Source: MED-G105 sp038522945 (GTDB taxonomy: Bacteria > Pseudomonadota > Alphaproteobacteria > Caulobacterales > Parvularculaceae). Taken from it: DNA of 64,000 nucleotides. The position numbers and the translations under genes were made by a program. The stretch lies in NCBI GenBank assembly GCA_038522945.1, contig JBCBJV010000001.1, positions 62,001-126,000 on the forward strand. The letters are read 5' to 3'. Shown one piece after another: positions 61,373 through 64,000 of this stretch (its first letter is position 1; the number at the start of each line of letters is the position of its first letter). A model generated the notes under the pieces. The model saw nothing but the letters and a program-made list of their open reading frames with translations, was not told where the DNA came from and made no database searches.

Positions 61373-63181
61373 CTCGCTCGACGTGACTTCGTATAGCACG
61401 CGCGGCAATCGGATACCGAAGGTTGACCCTCTGCCTGGCTTTGAAACGGCAATGATCTCGCCTTGCAATTTACATGTGAGTTCTCGAACGATAAACAAGC
61501 CTATCCCCATAGTTCCGCTGGGTGTCTCTCCGCTTTGCTTGAACTCCTCAAATATAGTTCCGAGCTGACCTGCGGGGACACCTGGGCCCGTATCAATAAC
61601 AAGTAGCTCGACACTAGAGCCACGTGTACGAGCTGCGACGAGGACACCGCCGGTCGCCGTAACCCGGATTGAGTTCGACATGAGGTTTCGCAGAATACGT
61701 ATCAAAAGCTGCTTGTCTGCCATGACCGAAAGATTGGCATCCCGCGTACGCAGCTTCAGGTTTTTGCGTTCAGCTTCTTCGTGAAACTCTGTATAAAGCG
61801 TGTCAAATATCGCCCTCAATCGTGTCGGCGCTGGTGCTGCAACCTGAACCTCTCCTGCGGTCCAAGCGACCTGAGAAATACTATCAATTACGGCATTCGC
61901 TGAGTTGACGCATTGCACAGCCTCAGACAAGGCTTCCGCTCGACGATCGGTATCTTGCGTGCTTTGGATCCGATCCAGAAATAGGTTTAAGGCACTAATT
62001 GGTTGACGCAAATCGTGGCTGACTGATCTCAGAAGTCGCTCGCGCACATTATACTCTCGGCGGCGAAGTGCGGTTTCGTCAGCAAGCTGTGCATTGGCAT
62101 GTTCTAGACTGAGGCGCAATCTAATGCTCTGGATAACAGGGCGGGATAGGAGCAATGAGAATAATGCGGCCATCACAAAAACAGCAATTGCCGCTATGAG
62201 ATTAAGGAGCCAATCCTTCGGCTGGGCGATGAGTAAGGCCAGTAAGTAAGGAGTAAAAAGAGCGGCGGGGCCGATTACCGGAGATGTGTTCCTTGGCGCA
62301 GCCAACGCGCCAATCATTAACCCCCCTATCGCCAAGCATGGAAGCACGAATGCAATTTCTGCGGTTGCTTGCGAAAAAACCAAGAACCAGGCGAGTGCTC
62401 CCCAGGCACCAGCGCTCAGAACGTCGAATGTCGCCAGGCCAAGATCAAGCCGAGGATCATCCAACGCCAGGCGCTTAAGCCCCTCACGCAACACTAGGGC
62501 TAAGACCGTCGTGCCAGTAACAATAACAAGGAATGCATAAACGATCGCCGCTGATGTGCCCGCCGCCATTAGGATCAACGCGACGCCAATTGAAGCGTTC
62601 GCCGACATAATTGTCCAAAGCCAATTCTGTTTGAGCGCAGTCTCGCGAACAATAAGGCCAACGCCCTGTTCTATGTCTTTGTGCGTATCAAAGTGCAGAT
62701 CTTGCTCGACACACGTTTCATCAGTCTTGTTTGAGAGCTTTTGTACCCCCAGCCACCAAAATACCGTAATGGAGGTAAAGATAGCCGGCGCATTCTTTAC
62801 AACTCTCAAAAACAGCGTCTCAACGTGTTCTTGACCATCTGCGCCAGTATGGTCCATGGCGAAGCCCACGGCGGCTGTGCCCAAGACTGCCGGAAGGTAA
62901 GCCGCAGCACCAATCAGAAGTAAGGTTTCTAATTGCCGCCATTTCGCTCGGGCGACCCACCAAGCGCATGGCAATGAGGCGGCGAGGAATTGTAATGCCG
63001 CAGTGCCGGCATTCAATGCGCCAAAGTTTGGCGCACCGATTTGGGCAATCAGTAGATTCATTATGAAGACAGTTACAAATACGGTCAGCGTTGCTGCTGG
63101 CAGCCCACTGAAAGCAAGTGTCACAAAGTCTCGCCAAACGGCTTCGCTCGTGTCCTGGCGTGATATTTCTCCCCCAGTCAT
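61328..63181 (-). CDS. Membrane sensor histidine kinase
   Basis: 617 aa from ATG 63181 (GGGGGAGAA just upstream; a TTG 5 codons earlier is the alternative). About ten membrane helices over the first 330 residues act as an integral-membrane sensor. Then comes a dimerisation/phosphoacceptor region with SVSHDLRQPISALNLFLDR (H-box) and an HATPase domain: NLMSNSIRVTATGG (N-box), VIDTGPGVPAGQ (G1) and GTMGIGLFIVREL (G2). The Gln in DLRQP rather than DLRTP is common in this hybrid-type subgroup. It overlaps the response regulator gene tail to tail. Confidence 0.93.
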   Translation of the reverse strand: MTGGEISRQDTSEAVWRDFVTLAFSGLPAATLTVFVTVFIMNLLIAQIGAPNFGALNAGTAALQFLAASLPCAWWVARAKWRQLETLLLIGAAAYLPAVLGTAAVGFAMDHTGADGQEHVETLFLRVVKNAPAIFTSITVFWWLGVQKLSNKTDETCVEQDLHFDTHKDIEQGVGLIVRETALKQNWLWTIMSANASIGVALILMAAGTSAAIVYAFLVIVTGTTVLALVLREGLKRLALDDPRLDLGLATFDVLSAGAWGALAWFLVFSQATAEIAFVLPCLAIGGLMIGALAAPRNTSPVIGPAALFTPYLLALLIAQPKDWLLNLIAAIAVFVMAALFSLLLSRPVIQSIRLRLSLEHANAQLADETALRRREYNVRERLLRSVSHDLRQPISALNLFLDRIQSTQDTDRRAEALSEAVQCVNSANAVIDSISQVAWTAGEVQVAAPAPTRLRAIFDTLYTEFHEEAERKNLKLRTRDANLSVMADKQLLIRILRNLMSNSIRVTATGGVLVAARTRGSSVELLVIDTGPGVPAGQLGTIFEEFKQSGETPSGTMGIGLFIVRELTCKLQGEIIAVSKPGRGSTFGIRLPRVLYEVTSSELVADRKPMLAAPID

Positions 63182-63374
63182 TTCTCCCCCATGCAAAAGG
63201 CAAAGAAAGCGCGAATTGAGGCATTTATGAGGTTAGTACGCCATTTGCCCGTCAACAGAATTCCACGAAATTGCCGCTCTTTCTACCCCGCCTGGGTGAT
63301 CCTCCTACCGCCTATTCATCGGCATCCTGACTGTGTGGCCGGATGGTGCCACGCTTTAAACAGGAGCTATTACT

Positions 63375-64000
63375 ATGTTTGTGAAAAAAAGCCCGATCCT
63401 TAAGGACTCGCTGAAGTGGGGCACTGTGAACCGACAACGCCACCAACTTCAGGCATCAATCTGTCTTGGCGCGGCGCTGGCAATGGCCGGAGGTGTCATG
63501 ATCGTCCCGGCGCAAGCGCAACTGCGTGAGCGCGATTGGTTCACGGAGCGGATGGATAAGCGATTCCATCTCCGTGGCCGGTGTTGGATGTCAAATGGTG
63601 GCGGCGATGAGGTCGTCGACTACACAAGCCAGATCTCAAAGTCGGTGGGGACGGTTCTCTCGAAGATCGACGTACCTGTCGTCAAGGTCGTAGGAAAAGC
63701 CTTAAGTGGCGCTGGGGAAGCAGTGAAGTACGTTAAGGAAGTGACTCCAGAAGATGGACACGCCAAATGCATCGTGAAGAAGCGCAAACGACCCAACGGC
63801 GCCATGCGCGCCAGTGGTAATGTTACCGTCTTTATGCAGACCTTTTCTTTTGCAGGAACGGCCGGTAGCACCGTCGCAGTCACTGGAGCAAGCCGCGTTA
63901 AGACCTGTCGTGGAAATGATAGGTGTACGTTGATAATGCGGCCTTCTGAGGAGCTCACCCCTGTCGGCGCGACCGCCTGCATCGAGGCAAAGGGTAAGTC
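63375..64000 (+). CDS. Secreted protein, N-terminal part (window edge)
   Basis: Starts at ATG 63375 with AGGAG about 8 nt upstream, and stays open to the window end (208 full codons). After about 30 polar residues a signal peptide-like segment (ICLGAALAMAGGVMIVPAQAQ) ends near residue 52. The mature part has a Cys pair (GRCWMSNGG, HAKCIV) and further Cys (KTCRGNDRC, TACIEAKG), beta-strand-like. No family recognised. The end of the protein lies beyond the window. Confidence 0.8.
   Translation, partial: MFVKKSPILKDSLKWGTVNRQRHQLQASICLGAALAMAGGVMIVPAQAQLRERDWFTERMDKRFHLRGRCWMSNGGGDEVVDYTSQISKSVGTVLSKIDVPVVKVVGKALSGAGEAVKYVKEVTPEDGHAKCIVKKRKRPNGAMRASGNVTVFMQTFSFAGTAGSTVAVTGASRVKTCRGNDRCTLIMRPSEELTPVGATACIEAKGK

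Noticed and set aside
1..64000. CRISPR array or cas genes
   Set aside because: No regularly spaced 25-40-bp repeats and no Cas-like proteins seen.

Overview
The window comes from an alphaproteobacterium, judging by the conserved chromosomal order lepB-acpS-pdxJ-pyrE-rel-rpoZ and smpB-dapA-slt, high GC content and frequent ATGA gene overlaps. I cannot name the genus. The chromosome left of about 13.0 kb is housekeeping: signal peptidase I, holo-ACP synthase, vitamin B6 and pyrimidine synthesis, the stringent-response enzyme, RNA polymerase omega, HPPK, an NYN-domain protein, a family-5-type uracil-DNA glycosylase, SmpB, DapA and a lytic transglycosylase. It ends in a tRNA-Ser(GCT).

From 13,006 to 49,095 lies an integrated mobile element of 36,073 bp, bounded by a 17-bp direct repeat of the tRNA 3' end (TCCCTTCGTCTCCGCCA). 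It encodes a large serine recombinase whose 3' end is read through the tRNA gene, a VirD4/TraG-type coupling protein with small accessory genes, and, at the far end, ArdA, a relaxase and MobC. There are no VirB mating-pore genes, so it is best called an integrative and mobilizable element. On the excised circle the two ends join so that the recombinase frame continues across the attachment core into 78 codons at the right end, which end in an ATGA overlap with mobC, which in turn overlaps the relaxase gene. The operon 114-aa gene - recombinase - mobC - relaxase is therefore continuous only on the circle and is split by integration.

The cargo between the two ends looks like a defence and conflict island. 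It holds a P-loop two-gene unit, a secreted Cys-rich protein with a membrane-anchored partner, an ApeA-like HEPN protein, and a tightly overlapping three-gene operon of GMP reductase, HAM1-like protein and SIR2 (29,904-32,303). That operon matches the Kongming anti-phage layout (deaminase, HAM1, SIR2), but GMP reductase takes the place of the adenosine-deaminase-like enzyme. I consider it the best candidate for an undescribed system here: reductive deamination of (d)GMP to (d)IMP would feed an inosine-nucleotide alarm, sensed by a HAM1 protein with an altered active site, and trigger SIR2 NAD+ depletion. Further cargo is a small serine recombinase with a palindrome at its promoter, a 1,963-aa RHS toxin with an HNH-like tip, its immunity gene, a displaced orphan tip with a tiny membrane immunity candidate, an RHS remnant, an IS1595-family insertion sequence, and a gene pair with an HExxH metallopeptidase.

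Right of 49,095 the chromosome resumes with a 2,444-aa repeat protein carrying a seven-bladed TolB-like propeller, an ECF-type sigma factor divergent from a Ser/Thr kinase with an 11-G tract at its ribosome binding site, a frameshifted gene remnant, a LuxR-type response regulator overlapping tail to tail with a membrane histidine kinase, and the start of a secreted protein cut off by the window end.
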